A stretch of DNA of 64,000 nt from Thiothrix phosphatis (GTDB taxonomy: Bacteria > Pseudomonadota > Gammaproteobacteria > Thiotrichales > Thiotrichaceae), in assembly GCF_035668035.1 (NCBI RefSeq), contig NZ_JAYMYJ010000105.1, positions 1-64,000 on the forward strand, read 5' to 3'. The first letter of the stretch is position 1. Each line of letters starts with the position of its first letter. Both the position numbers and the translations under genes were made by a program. The notes beneath the pieces are model-generated. The model was not told the DNA's origin. It did no database searches and saw only the letters and a program-made list of their open reading frames with translations. This document shows positions 52,754 to 61,317 of this stretch, in pieces.

Positions 52754-52879
52754 TGCGCGGGTGTTGCGCGGTGGTTCGTGGAACAACAAACCTGACTGGT
52801 TACGTTCTTCTGCGCGTAACAGGAACAACACCGACAACCGAAACAACAATGTGGGATTTCGGGTATTGCGTTCAGCCAG
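52754..52879 (+). repeat. DGR template repeat (TR)
   Basis: 126 bp, non-coding copy of the VR. If read in the VR frame it gives RGGSWNNKPDWL, then NRNNTDNRNNN: a run of AAC/AAT codons, the hallmark of templates built for A-directed mutagenesis, because AAC can change to many residues but not to stop. It contains about 31 A, of which 12 are changed in the VR. It is followed within 125 bp by a terminator. Confidence 0.95.
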
Positions 52880-52999
52880 TCCGCCCCAGCTGCCAGAGTC
52901 CGGTTGCCTACGGTCAGGCGGAGCGTGCATCGGGGTGTCCATGACCCTTTTTCCGGGCTGCGCACGGACGCGCCAGCCGAATAGATGGCAGGGAAGCGG

Positions 53000-53042
53000 C
53001 AGGCGGGGCTGGTAGCTTGGGCGAACGTCCCGCCTGTTTTTC
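53000..53042 (+). terminator. Rho-independent terminator downstream of the template repeat
   Basis: CAGGCGGG (53000-53007) pairs with CCCGCCTG (53029-53036) and TTTTT follows. It probably ends the avd-RT-TR transcript. The remaining sequence between 52880 and the ctaA stop at 53150 shows no gene. Confidence 0.75.
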
Positions 53043-53149
53043 GCTGCGCCTGTGTCAGGTTGCTCTCGACTGACTCGGGCAATGAGATGCGCCACTGTTG
53101 GGAGGAGGGCAAGCCTTCGAAGATGGTGGGTTTCGTTCTCCGTCCCATC

Positions 53150-54139
53150 CTACTGCCGCGCCAGATACAGCCGGTAATTCAGGCTGATCACCGCCAGCAG
53201 CAGCAACGCCGCCACCAAGGTATGGCTGGTGGCGACAAACAAGGGCAAAGCCAGTACCACATTCAAGATGCCCAATGTCACCTGTGTCAGCAGAAGCAGC
53301 AGGATGGCGTATGGGGTCATTCCCAATAGCTGTTGGCGCTTGCGGATTGCCCACCACGCCAGTGCGCCCAGCGTCAGCAACACAACCAGCGCCCCCAGCC
53401 GGTGCGCCAGATGGATGGCGGTGCGCGCTGGATTTTCCAGGATGCCGAATTCGTAATTGGTCCCTTCCCGCCATTCGAACGCAAACCCGCTGGCAAAATC
53501 CGCATCTGGCCACAAGGTGCCGTGACAGGTTGGGAACGTGGTTCCGCAGGCGACGGCGGCGTAATGGGTGCTGGTCCAACCGCCCAGGAAAATCTGCCCA
53601 ACCAACAGCAGCAAGGTGATCAGGCTGGCCATTTTCAACCTGACCGTTGCCGGGGAATGGAACATCAGTGGCCGGGAATGGTGCTGCCGGAGCCATAGCA
53701 GCCATACCAGCGACAGGGTGGCGAAGCCGCCCAGCAAATGGCCGGTCACAATCATCGGGCTTAACAGCAGGGTCACTGTCCACATGCCCAGGGCGGCCTG
53801 GAACAGGACAGTCCCCAGCAACAGCGCAGGCAGCGCCAGCCCCGTTTGCGCCAGTTGCTGACGGAACCGCAGGTTGATAATAAAAATGCCTAAAATCAGT
53901 AAACCCAGCGTTCCGGCGGCATAACGGTGGATCATTTCCTTCCAGGCCTTGTGCGCTTCCAGCGGTCGCTGGAATTGGGCGTCGTCCACCACGCCCGGCA
54001 CGGTCAGGTGCCCGTAGCAACCAGGCCAGTCGGGGCAGCCTAGCCCTGCGTCGGAAAGGCGCGTATACGCCCCCAGCACAATGACCGCCAGCGCCAGCAG
54101 CAAGGTGACGGAGAGCAGGCGTGAGTAGAATGTTTGCAT
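53150..54139 (-). CDS. ctaA: haem A synthase (CtaA/COX15)
   Basis: 329 residues with eight hydrophobic segments in two four-helix halves. Haem-ligand type histidines lie in LEAHKAWKEMIHRYAAG, TGHLLGG, IHLAHRLGA and TSHTLVAA. The paired cysteines of the first loop are in GLGCPDWPGCYG and of the second in VACGTTFPTCHG. It oxidises haem O to haem A for the aa3-type oxidase encoded next to it. It overlaps the TlpA-like stop by one base. Confidence 0.94.
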   Translation of the reverse strand: MQTFYSRLLSVTLLLALAVIVLGAYTRLSDAGLGCPDWPGCYGHLTVPGVVDDAQFQRPLEAHKAWKEMIHRYAAGTLGLLILGIFIINLRFRQQLAQTGLALPALLLGTVLFQAALGMWTVTLLLSPMIVTGHLLGGFATLSLVWLLWLRQHHSRPLMFHSPATVRLKMASLITLLLLVGQIFLGGWTSTHYAAVACGTTFPTCHGTLWPDADFASGFAFEWREGTNYEFGILENPARTAIHLAHRLGALVVLLTLGALAWWAIRKRQQLLGMTPYAILLLLLTQVTLGILNVVLALPLFVATSHTLVAALLLLAVISLNYRLYLARQ

Positions 54140-54669
54140 TATGGTCCGGTGTCGGCTTGGGTTTGGAGGTAGGGCCTCAACTGCGCCAGCATTTCATCCA
54201 GCGTCAAGGCTCCCCGTAAGTTGAGCAGGATGCGCCCCTGGCTGTCAATCAGGTGGTGGCTTGGAACCACGAGGTCAGGCGTCAGCCGCCGCGCGGCGCT
54301 CCCCTCCAGATCCAGCGCCACCGGCACGGACAACCGCAAGCGGGTTTGAACATCCAGGATGATGTTCGGCGGGTCATAAGGCATGGCCAACGCCACGATG
54401 GATAATTGGTCGCCGTAGCGGCGGTGGAAAGCTTCCAGTGCGGGCAATTCATGCAAGCAGGGCGCACAACTGGCAGACCAGGAACTGACCCAACTGAGTC
54501 GGCCTCGTGGGTCAGGGATATGGATGCGGCCACCTGTCAGCGATGGCAGGTTCAGTGGGGTGATGCGGGGATCGGGTTTGCTTGCCCACAGCAATGCAGC
54601 GGCGCCGCCCGCTGCGACCAAGGCCAGGGGCATGAGGTATTTCAGTTTATTAGCAAATCCAGACATCAT
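54139..54669 (-). CDS. TlpA-like membrane-anchored thioredoxin
   Basis: About 176 residues from the first of two adjacent ATG codons (54669/54666); the frame is open a further 11 codons. A membrane anchor (YLMPLALVAAGGAAALLWA) is followed by a thioredoxin fold with a redox motif in SWSASCAPCLHELPALEAF (CAPC). It is periplasmic. Next to ctaA and the cox operon, it probably reduces apo-cytochrome c or the CuA cysteines of CoxB or the copper site of the Sco-like protein. Confidence 0.78.
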   Translation of the reverse strand: MMSGFANKLKYLMPLALVAAGGAAALLWASKPDPRITPLNLPSLTGGRIHIPDPRGRLSWVSSWSASCAPCLHELPALEAFHRRYGDQLSIVALAMPYDPPNIILDVQTRLRLSVPVALDLEGSAARRLTPDLVVPSHHLIDSQGRILLNLRGALTLDEMLAQLRPYLQTQADTGP

Positions 54670-54779
54670 GAATTGGCGACAAATTTCCATGATAATTGTC
54701 AAAAACTAAGATATATTACCTGGATACCGTGTGGTTTCACACACTTGGCATGAAGCAAAGAGGGCTTGTTGTGGTGACG

Positions 54780-55265
54780 ATGACAGACAACATGACCGAT
54801 CAATGCCGGATCTTCGAGGTGCGGCCAAACCGCTCTTTGTCCCGCGAAGGGATGCTGGTTTTCTTCTTGGCGGTCGCCGTCTTTTCCCTGCTGGTTGCGT
54901 TGCGCTGCATTTTGCTGGGCGCATGGCTGGTGCTGCCGTTCACCGTGCTTGAACTCGTGGTCTTAGGCTGCTGCCTATACCTGTTTGAACGCGGTTCGCG
55001 TTATTCCGAAACCATCCAGATCAGCCACGACTCCATTCTGTTCATTGCCCGGCGCGGCGTAAAAGTCCTGCAGGAATGCCGTTTCCAGACGTATTGGGCA
55101 AGGGTTGCGCTCCAGTTGGATCAGCATAGCTGGTATCCCGGCAAACTGCTGTTGCAGTCGCACGGGCGCAGTATCGAAATTGGCGCTTGCCTGACCGAGG
55201 ATGACCGCAAGGCGTTCGCGGCGAGCATCAGGGCGTCACTGGAGGATTGCCGCCGGATGCCCTGA
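54780..55265 (+). CDS. DUF2244 family membrane protein
   Basis: About 161 residues. The segment CRIFEVRPNRSLSREGMLVF, two membrane helices (about 25-70) and a C-terminal YWARVALQLDQHSWYPGKLL are typical of DUF2244 proteins, often found at the start of cytochrome oxidase operons. The start is uncertain because the frame is open to 54696. It lies 32 bp before coxB and is divergent from the TlpA-like gene. Confidence 0.7.
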   Translation: MTDNMTDQCRIFEVRPNRSLSREGMLVFFLAVAVFSLLVALRCILLGAWLVLPFTVLELVVLGCCLYLFERGSRYSETIQISHDSILFIARRGVKVLQECRFQTYWARVALQLDQHSWYPGKLLLQSHGRSIEIGACLTEDDRKAFAASIRASLEDCRRMP

Positions 55266-55297
55266 GCAGGACACGAATACCCGTTGGAGGAGGAAAC

Positions 55298-56437
55298 ATG
55301 TCAGGAGGAAGCATGTTAGAGAGAAGGACAGCCTGTTTGGCCGCAACCTTGCTTGCGGTTGTTGGTTGCTTGGGCGCAGCCGTCGCCCACGCGGATTACG
55401 AATATAACCTGACGCCGCCTGCCTCCACCATTACGCAGGAAATTTTCGACCTGCACATGCTCACGACCACCATCGCCACCATCATCATGGTGATCGTCAC
55501 CGCCATGATCATTTACGCGCTGTACGCTTTCCGCCATTCCCAGGGCGCGATACCCGACCAGGATTTCCACAACAACTGGTTCGGGCGCTGGGCATGGGTG
55601 CTGGTTCCGGTCATTGTGTTGGGGATCGACCTGAGCATCGCCAGTTCCGCTTCCTCCACCCTGTCGTCCGTTGAGTCGCATGACAAGGCCGATGTCACCG
55701 TCAAGGTGACGGGTTCGCAATGGAAGTGGACGTATGAATACCTGGATGACGGCATCAAGGTGGTCAGCAACCTGAAAAAGCTGGAGCCGACCGACCCCTT
55801 GTACCTGCGGGATGTGGACAACCCGTTGGTGCTGCCGACCGGCAAGCGGGTGCGTTTCCTGCTGACCTCATCCGATGTGCTGCACAACTGGGGCGGGGCG
55901 GAAGTGGTGCCGAAGAAGATTTCCATCCCCGGCTATATCAACGAAACCTGGACCAATATCACCAAGGAAGGCGTCTACCGTGGGCAATGTTATGAAAACT
56001 GCGGCGCGGGCCACGCTTTCATGCCTGCGGTCATCAGCGCCGTCAGCCCGGACAAGTTCGAGCAATGGCGCGCGCAGCAAAAGTCCCAGGCTGCGCAGGC
56101 CGCCGCCGAAGCTTCATCCGACAAGGTATGGGGCAAGGATGAGCTGGTCGCCAAGGGGCAGGAAGTCTACACCAAAAACTGCATGGCCTGCCATCAGGCC
56201 AATGGCAAGGGGCTGCCTGGCGTCTTTCCTGCCCTGTCTGGCAGCAAGATCGCCGATGGCCCGGTCGCCGGTCATCTGGAACGGGTCATCCACGGCAAGC
56301 CCGGCACCGCCATGGCCGCCTGGGGGCCGCAGCTCAATGATCTGGAAATCGCCGCTGTTGTCACCTTTGAGCGCAATTCCTGGGACAACCACACCGGCGA
56401 TGCAGTCCAGCCCAAAGATGTAAAAGCAGCCCGATAA
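55298..56437 (+). CDS. coxB: cytochrome c oxidase subunit II with fused cytochrome c domain (caa3 type)
   Basis: 379 residues. A signal peptide, two membrane helices, and a CuA domain with the copper ligands in YRGQCYENCGAGHAFMPAV (Cys about 230). A C-terminal class I cytochrome c has the haem motif CMACHQANGKGLPG (about 295) and Met ligand further on. The fusion makes this a caa3-type oxidase that can receive electrons directly. GGAGGAGG precedes ATG 55298; a second good start exists at 55313. Confidence 0.94.
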   Translation: MSGGSMLERRTACLAATLLAVVGCLGAAVAHADYEYNLTPPASTITQEIFDLHMLTTTIATIIMVIVTAMIIYALYAFRHSQGAIPDQDFHNNWFGRWAWVLVPVIVLGIDLSIASSASSTLSSVESHDKADVTVKVTGSQWKWTYEYLDDGIKVVSNLKKLEPTDPLYLRDVDNPLVLPTGKRVRFLLTSSDVLHNWGGAEVVPKKISIPGYINETWTNITKEGVYRGQCYENCGAGHAFMPAVISAVSPDKFEQWRAQQKSQAAQAAAEASSDKVWGKDELVAKGQEVYTKNCMACHQANGKGLPGVFPALSGSKIADGPVAGHLERVIHGKPGTAMAAWGPQLNDLEIAAVVTFERNSWDNHTGDAVQPKDVKAAR

Positions 56438-56459
56438 TGTTTTGAGGAGGTTTTCAACC

Positions 56460-58070
56460 ATGAGTGGAGCAGTCACGGCGCACGACGATCATCATGACCA
56501 CGGGCCGCCCAAGGGTTGGCAGCGCTGGCTATACAGCACCAACCACAAGGACATCGGCACCATGTACCTGTTCTTTTCGCTGTTCATGCTGTTTTTCGGC
56601 GGGGCGATGGCGATGTATATCCGTGCGGAGTTGTTCATGCCCGGCGTGCAATTGGCCAGCCCGAACTTCTACAACAATATGGTGACTGACCATGCGTTGG
56701 TGATGGTGTTCGGCATGGTGATGCCTGCGGCGGCGGGCATGGCGAACTGGATGATCCCGATGATGATCGGCGCGCCGGACATGGCGCTGCCGCGCCTCAA
56801 CAACCTGAGTTTCTGGCTGTTGCCTGCGGCGGCGCTGATGCTGGTCTTGTCGATCGTGGCGCCTTACATTTTCCCGAATGGCGGCACGCCGGTGAACACT
56901 GGCTGGACGTTGCTGCCGCCCTTGTCGAAACAGGTCGGCATCGGTATGGATTTCACCATTTTCGCCATCCACCTGCTCGGGGTGTCCTCGATCCTGGCCT
57001 CCATCAATATCGTGACCACCATCCTCAATATGCGCGCGCCGGGCATGACCCTGATGAAAATGCCGCTGTTCGTATGGTCGTGGTTCTTCACCGGGCTGCT
57101 GCTGATCGCCGTCATGCCGGTGCTGGCCGGGGCGGTGACCATGCTGCTGTTCGACCGCCATTTCGGCACGTCCTTCTTTGATGCGGCGGGTGGCGGCGAC
57201 CCGATCCTGTTCCAGCATCTGTTCTGGTTCTTTGGGCATCCGGAAGTGTATGTGCTGCTGTTGCCCTCCATCGGCGTGCTGGGGCTGGTGATCCCGACGT
57301 TTTCGCGCAAGCCGCTGTTCGGCTACAAATCGCTGGTCTGGGGCATGGCGTTTTTGGCCGCGCTGGGCATGGTGGTGTGGGCGCACCACCAGTACACCAT
57401 CGGCATGTCGCTGGCGGCGACCAACTATTTCATGATCGGCACCATCCTGATTTCGATTCCGGTCGGGCTGATGCTGCTGAATTTCATCTTCACCATGTGG
57501 CGTGGGTCGATGACGTTTGAGACGCCGATGCTGTTCGGCATCGCCATTATCCTGATGTTTTCGTTTGCGGGCGTGACCGGGGTCATGCTGGCGGTGGTGC
57601 CTGCGGACATGCAGTACCATGACACCATGTTCGTGGTGGCGCATTTCCACTACGCGCTGATTCCGGGCGCGGTGTTTGGGTTGTATGCGGGCGTGTTCTA
57701 CTGGCTGCCGAAATGGACTGGGCATATGTATGACGAGCGCCTGGGCAAGATCTTTTTCTGGTGGACGACCATTTCCTTCAATATCACCTTCTTCCCGCAG
57801 CATTTTCTGGGGCTGGCGGGGATGCCGCGCAGGATCGTGGATTACAGCGTCCAGTACACCGATTTCAATATGATTTCCAGCATCGGCGGTTTCCTGTTCG
57901 GCCTGTCGCACCTGCTGTTCCTGTACATCATCATCAAGACTATCCGGGGTGGGGAAAAGGCACCGGCCAAACCGTGGGAAGGCGCGCAGATCGGCACGGC
58001 AGGCCTGGAATGGACGCTGCCTTCGCCGCCGCCGTTCCACAGTTTCACTGAAGCGCCGGTGGTCAGGTGA
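56460..58070 (+). CDS. coxA: cytochrome c oxidase subunit I
   Basis: 536 residues with twelve hydrophobic segments. GWQRWLYSTNHKDIGTMYLF opens the family. HPEVYVLLLPSIGVLG holds the CuB His-Tyr pair and the D/K-channel type residues, HHQYTIGM gives further CuB ligands, and VVAHFHYALIPGAVFGLYAG carries the haem ligands. It is the catalytic subunit that reduces oxygen. GAGGAGG lies 11 nt before ATG 56460. Confidence 0.96.
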   Translation: MSGAVTAHDDHHDHGPPKGWQRWLYSTNHKDIGTMYLFFSLFMLFFGGAMAMYIRAELFMPGVQLASPNFYNNMVTDHALVMVFGMVMPAAAGMANWMIPMMIGAPDMALPRLNNLSFWLLPAAALMLVLSIVAPYIFPNGGTPVNTGWTLLPPLSKQVGIGMDFTIFAIHLLGVSSILASINIVTTILNMRAPGMTLMKMPLFVWSWFFTGLLLIAVMPVLAGAVTMLLFDRHFGTSFFDAAGGGDPILFQHLFWFFGHPEVYVLLLPSIGVLGLVIPTFSRKPLFGYKSLVWGMAFLAALGMVVWAHHQYTIGMSLAATNYFMIGTILISIPVGLMLLNFIFTMWRGSMTFETPMLFGIAIILMFSFAGVTGVMLAVVPADMQYHDTMFVVAHFHYALIPGAVFGLYAGVFYWLPKWTGHMYDERLGKIFFWWTTISFNITFFPQHFLGLAGMPRRIVDYSVQYTDFNMISSIGGFLFGLSHLLFLYIIIKTIRGGEKAPAKPWEGAQIGTAGLEWTLPSPPPFHSFTEAPVVR

Positions 58071-58207
58071 TGGACAAGCGTGATCACGAAAAACTGCGCA
58101 AGGCCAATCTGCGGGTGGCGCTCATCCTGGGGGCCATCGCGTTGCTGGGCGTGCTGTACACCTTCCTGTACCTGCCGAAAGTCATGAGCGGGGGGCTGGG
58201 GGAATGA
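58070..58207 (+). CDS. cytochrome oxidase small assembly protein
   Basis: 45 residues starting MDKRDHEKLRKANLRVALIL, a charged N-terminus and one membrane helix (about 15-37), then VMSGGLGE. The ATG overlaps the coxA stop (TGATG) and its TGA overlaps the ctaG start (ATGA), so it is tightly coupled on both sides. Short proteins of this shape between coxA and ctaG are known in proteobacteria as cytochrome oxidase small assembly proteins. Confidence 0.82.
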   Translation: MDKRDHEKLRKANLRVALILGAIALLGVLYTFLYLPKVMSGGLGE

Positions 58208-58752
58208 ACGCGCGTGCCGCCCGCAACCGCAAGGTGATGTTCCGCCTCGGCCTGGTGGGGGTTGGCATGTTCGCGTTCGGTTTCGCCATGGTTCCGCTCT
58301 ACGGCCTGCTCTGCGAGGTGGGGGGCATCAATGGTGTGGCGGGCAATGCGGGCGGGCGGATTGCGGATACGTCCGGCATGCGCGTGGATAACGGGCGGCT
58401 GATCACGGTGCAGTTTGATTCCACCGTCAACGCCAACCTGCCGTGGGAATTCCACCCCATGACCCGGCAGATGCAGGTGCATCCGGGCGAGCTGGCGACG
58501 GTGAACTATTACGTCAAAAACAACACCAGCCGCGCCATCACCGGGCAGGCCGTGCCGGGGATCACGCCCTGGCAGGTGACGAAGGATTTCAGGAAGCTGG
58601 AATGTTTCTGTTTTACCCAGCAGACCTTGCAGGCGCAGGAGGCAAGGGAAATGCCGGTGCGTTTTGTGATCGACCCGGCGGTGTCGCCGGAGTATGGCGT
58701 GGTCACATTGTCGTACACATTCATGAATACGGAACAGGTTAGCCAGAACTGA
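58204..58752 (+). CDS. ctaG: cytochrome c oxidase assembly protein CtaG/Cox11
   Basis: 182 residues. One N-terminal membrane helix (MFRLGLVGVGMFAFGFAMVP), then a periplasmic copper-binding domain with the CFCF motif (KLECFCFTQQTL). The ending VSPEYGVVTLSYTFMNTE is typical. It delivers copper to CuB of subunit I. The stop overlaps the ATG of a possible early coxC start at 58752. Confidence 0.94.
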   Translation: MNARAARNRKVMFRLGLVGVGMFAFGFAMVPLYGLLCEVGGINGVAGNAGGRIADTSGMRVDNGRLITVQFDSTVNANLPWEFHPMTRQMQVHPGELATVNYYVKNNTSRAITGQAVPGITPWQVTKDFRKLECFCFTQQTLQAQEAREMPVRFVIDPAVSPEYGVVTLSYTFMNTEQVSQN

Positions 58753-58769
58753 TGGAGGATGGAGCAGTC

Positions 58770-59663
58770 ATGACTCAGGCGACACAGACGGACAAAGGCG
58801 CGTATTTCATTCCGGAACCCAGCCATTGGCCGATCACGGCCGTGTCCGGCATGTTCCTGCTGTTTCTGGGGCTGATCCTCGCCATCAACAAGATGGATTT
58901 GGCGGGCAGCCTGATCCTGGTGACGGGGTTCGCCCTGCTGGCACATTTGCTGCAAGGCTGGTTCGGCGCGGTCATCGACGAAAACCTCAGCGGCAAATAC
59001 AACGGGCAGGTGGACCGCTCCTTCCGGCAGGGCATGTTCTGGTTCATCGCCTCGGAAGCGGCTTTTTTCGTCACATTTTTCGGCTGCCTGTATTACCTGC
59101 GCAATATCACCCTGCCGTGGCTGGGCGGCGAAGGGCATCTGGCCGATTCCCATCTCCTCTGGCAGAACTTCCAGTACAACTGGCCGCTGCTGAATTTGCC
59201 GGACAGCAGCAACGCCAAGTATGCGCCCGCCAAGGAAGCGATGGCTCCTTGGGGCATCCCCTTCCTCAACACCATTATCCTGCTTTCCAGCGGTGTGACC
59301 CTGACCTGGGCGCACTGGGGATTGAAAAAGGGCAATAACCCGCAATTGGTGCGGGGTTTGGTCATCACCATCTGCCTGGGCGTCCTGTTCTTTTGTTTGC
59401 AGGCGTATGAATACTGGCATGCCCACACTGAAATGGACCTGACCCTGAATGCAGGGGTGTACGGCTCGACTTTCTACATGCTGACGGGGTTCCACGGGCT
59501 GCATGTCACCATTGGCACCATCATGCTGACGGTGATCTGTGCGCGCAGCATCAAACGCCATTTCACGGAGCACAACCATTTCGCCTTTGAGGCGGTGGCG
59601 TGGTATTGGCACTTTGTGGATGTGGTGTGGATCGCCTTGTTTATTTTTGTGTATTGGTTGTAG
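58770..59663 (+). CDS. coxC: cytochrome c oxidase subunit III
   Basis: 297 residues from ATG 58770, chosen because GGAGGATGGAG lies upstream; an ATG at 58752 overlapping ctaG is also in frame. Seven hydrophobic segments. Family features: QGMFWFIASEAAFFVTFFGC, the long loop with PDSSNAKYAPAKEAM, and TGFHGLHVTIGTIM, ending AVAWYWHFVDVVWIALFIFV. It stabilises subunit I. Its 3' end overlaps the convergent DUF2909 gene by 23 bp. Confidence 0.94.
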   Translation: MTQATQTDKGAYFIPEPSHWPITAVSGMFLLFLGLILAINKMDLAGSLILVTGFALLAHLLQGWFGAVIDENLSGKYNGQVDRSFRQGMFWFIASEAAFFVTFFGCLYYLRNITLPWLGGEGHLADSHLLWQNFQYNWPLLNLPDSSNAKYAPAKEAMAPWGIPFLNTIILLSSGVTLTWAHWGLKKGNNPQLVRGLVITICLGVLFFCLQAYEYWHAHTEMDLTLNAGVYGSTFYMLTGFHGLHVTIGTIMLTVICARSIKRHFTEHNHFAFEAVAWYWHFVDVVWIALFIFVYWL

Positions 59664-59880
59664 CGGCAGTTGGCGGCAGCACGCCATGCGGCGTGATCTG
59701 CCCCGTCAGGTAGCCGACCACCAGCAACAGGAGGAGGAAGACCGACAGCGCGACCCGCGTCGTCAATGAGGCGACCACCCGGTTGGATTTGCCGTTGTCT
59801 TTGGCCAGGAAAACCACGCCGGAGACAAGGCTGACCAGAATCAGGGCCAGATTGATGATGATCAGAACTTTAAACCACAT
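59641..59880 (-). CDS. DUF2909 twin transmembrane protein
   Basis: 79 residues with two membrane helices (VLIIINLALILVSLVSGVVF and VALSVFLLLLLVVGYLTGQI) linked by a short charged loop. This is the DUF2909 / twin transmembrane family regularly found in oxidase operons, in reverse orientation to its neighbours as here. Its start abuts the start of the SURF1 gene. Confidence 0.82.
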   Translation of the reverse strand: MWFKVLIIINLALILVSLVSGVVFLAKDNGKSNRVVASLTTRVALSVFLLLLLVVGYLTGQITPHGVLPPTAATTNTQK

Positions 59881-59893
59881 GAGGAGCCTCGGT

Positions 59894-60652
59894 TTGTTAC
59901 AGCACAGTGAAAATGCCAGTATAACCGCAAGTTACCGGTTCCGGCCTACGGTTTTCGCCACCCTGCTGACGGTGGTGGTGGTGGGCGTTTTCGCAGCCTT
60001 GTCTGTCTGGCAATACCAGCGGGCGCAGTACAAACAGCAGCTTGCGCAGGACATCGCCCGGCAGTCGGGGCAGCCCGCCATCAACCTGAACCAGGCCCAG
60101 GTTGACTGGCCCGCCCAGCGTTTCCGGGCGGCGGAGGTGACCGGATCGTGGGAGACGGGCGGAACTTTGCTGCTGGACAATGTCGTGCAGCAAGGCCGGG
60201 CTGGTTACCATGTGGTTACCCCCTTGCGGCTGGCAGTGAGCGGGCGGCATATCCTGGTCAATCGGGGTTGGGTGGAAGTGGGTGCCAGCCGTCAGGCGCT
60301 GCCCGCCATCCCCACGCCATCGGGTGAAGTGCGGTTGGCTGGTTCGCTGGATTTCCCCCGTTCCAAACCGTTTTTCCTGTTCGGCGAGATGCCTGCGGAC
60401 GCAGAAGGCAACCAGCGCTGGCTGTATCTCGACAAGGCGAAACTCGAACAGAAACTGGGTTATCCGCTGCCCGCCTATATTCTCCTGCAAACCTCCGCCG
60501 CCCCGGATGGCCTGGATCGTGACTGGCCGCCATTTGACAGCAAGGTGTGGATGCACATCGGCTACAGCATCCAATGGGCGGTGTTCGGCCTGATTGCGCT
60601 CTCCGCCTACCTTTACCTGAACATGCGGAAACACACGGAGGAAACCGTATGA
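59894..60652 (+). CDS. SURF1-family oxidase assembly protein
   Basis: 252 residues from TTG 59894, which has GAGGAG 7 nt upstream; an ATG at 59879 is five codons earlier. Two membrane helices at the ends (about 20-40 and 220-240) surround a periplasmic domain with LLLDNVVQQGRAGYHVVTPL and ILVNRGWVEVG, both SURF1 hallmarks. It helps insert haem A into subunit I. Its stop overlaps the next ATG (ATGA). Confidence 0.88.
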   Translation: MLQHSENASITASYRFRPTVFATLLTVVVVGVFAALSVWQYQRAQYKQQLAQDIARQSGQPAINLNQAQVDWPAQRFRAAEVTGSWETGGTLLLDNVVQQGRAGYHVVTPLRLAVSGRHILVNRGWVEVGASRQALPAIPTPSGEVRLAGSLDFPRSKPFFLFGEMPADAEGNQRWLYLDKAKLEQKLGYPLPAYILLQTSAAPDGLDRDWPPFDSKVWMHIGYSIQWAVFGLIALSAYLYLNMRKHTEETV

Positions 60653-61269
60653 GCGCTGACGCCGCCACGCTTGCCCACCCCAAACGCAGTTACCGCCCGT
60701 TATGGATACTGGTGCTGGTATGCGCTTTCCCGTATCTGGCCAGTTGGTTGTATTTCCAGTTCAGGGATGATTTGCCGCCGTTGGGGGCCGTCAATCATGG
60801 CGCGCTGATTTCTCCCGTGCGGGCTGTAGGTGAATTACCGCTGGTGGGGGCGGATGGTGCTACGTTCAATATGAAGGATCTGCGGGGCAAGTGGGTGCTG
60901 GTGACGGTCGCCGGTTCCGCTTGCGCCGAACGCTGTCAGCAGAACCTGTATTTCCTGCGCCAGGTGCGGTTGGCCATGGGCAATGAGCGCCGCCGGGTGG
61001 GGCGTTTGCTGGTGCTGGCCGACACCAGCCAGTTGGAGGCATTGAAGCCCCACCTGCAAGCCCACCCCGGTTTGCAGGTGGCGGTGGGGCCAGCGGCTTC
61101 CATCGCGCGGTTGCAGGCGCTGTTGCGCAACCCCAATCCGGTCGCAGAGGACGGCGTGTATGTCATTGATCCGTTGGGAAATGTGATGATGTCCTATCCG
61201 CCGGATTTCAAGGGCGAGTTGATCATCAAGGATTTGCGCCATCTGTTGCAAGCGTCGCAGGTGGGGTGA
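60649..61269 (+). CDS. Sco-like thioredoxin-fold oxidase assembly protein
   Basis: 206 residues. Membrane anchor (PLWILVLVCAFPYLASWLYF), then a thioredoxin-like domain. GSACAERCQQN has a CxxxC pair as in copper-binding Sco proteins, and GVYVIDPLGNVMMSYPP matches their C-terminal strand. The usual Sco histidine (in a DxH type loop) is not evident, so copper binding is less sure. It is transcribed with the SURF1 gene. Confidence 0.68.
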   Translation: MSADAATLAHPKRSYRPLWILVLVCAFPYLASWLYFQFRDDLPPLGAVNHGALISPVRAVGELPLVGADGATFNMKDLRGKWVLVTVAGSACAERCQQNLYFLRQVRLAMGNERRRVGRLLVLADTSQLEALKPHLQAHPGLQVAVGPAASIARLQALLRNPNPVAEDGVYVIDPLGNVMMSYPPDFKGELIIKDLRHLLQASQVG

Positions 61270-61317
61270 AGTAAAAGCCGTATGGCTGTCATCAATAAAG
61301 TAGAGAGGAGACGTGTT

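Larger units (their letters stand above)
51320..52879 (+). other. diversity-generating retroelement (VR, avd, reverse transcriptase, TR)
   Basis: Order on the plus strand: VR in the 3' end of the receptor gene, a hairpin terminator, avd, reverse transcriptase, TR. All four standard DGR parts are present within 1.6 kb. In DGRs the TR transcript is copied by an error-prone reverse transcriptase that misreads A, and the cDNA replaces the VR. The TR lies after the reverse transcriptase, not between avd and the enzyme as in Bordetella phage BPP-1. The enzyme gene is damaged at its 5' end, so present activity is doubtful. Confidence 0.93.

Noticed and set aside
52761..53015. Plus-strand ORF of 84 residues starting MLRGGSWNNKPDW over the template repeat
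   Set aside because: It is the DGR template repeat, which is a non-coding copy of the target's 3' end; the reading beyond 52879 has no similarity to anything and no ribosome site precedes it.
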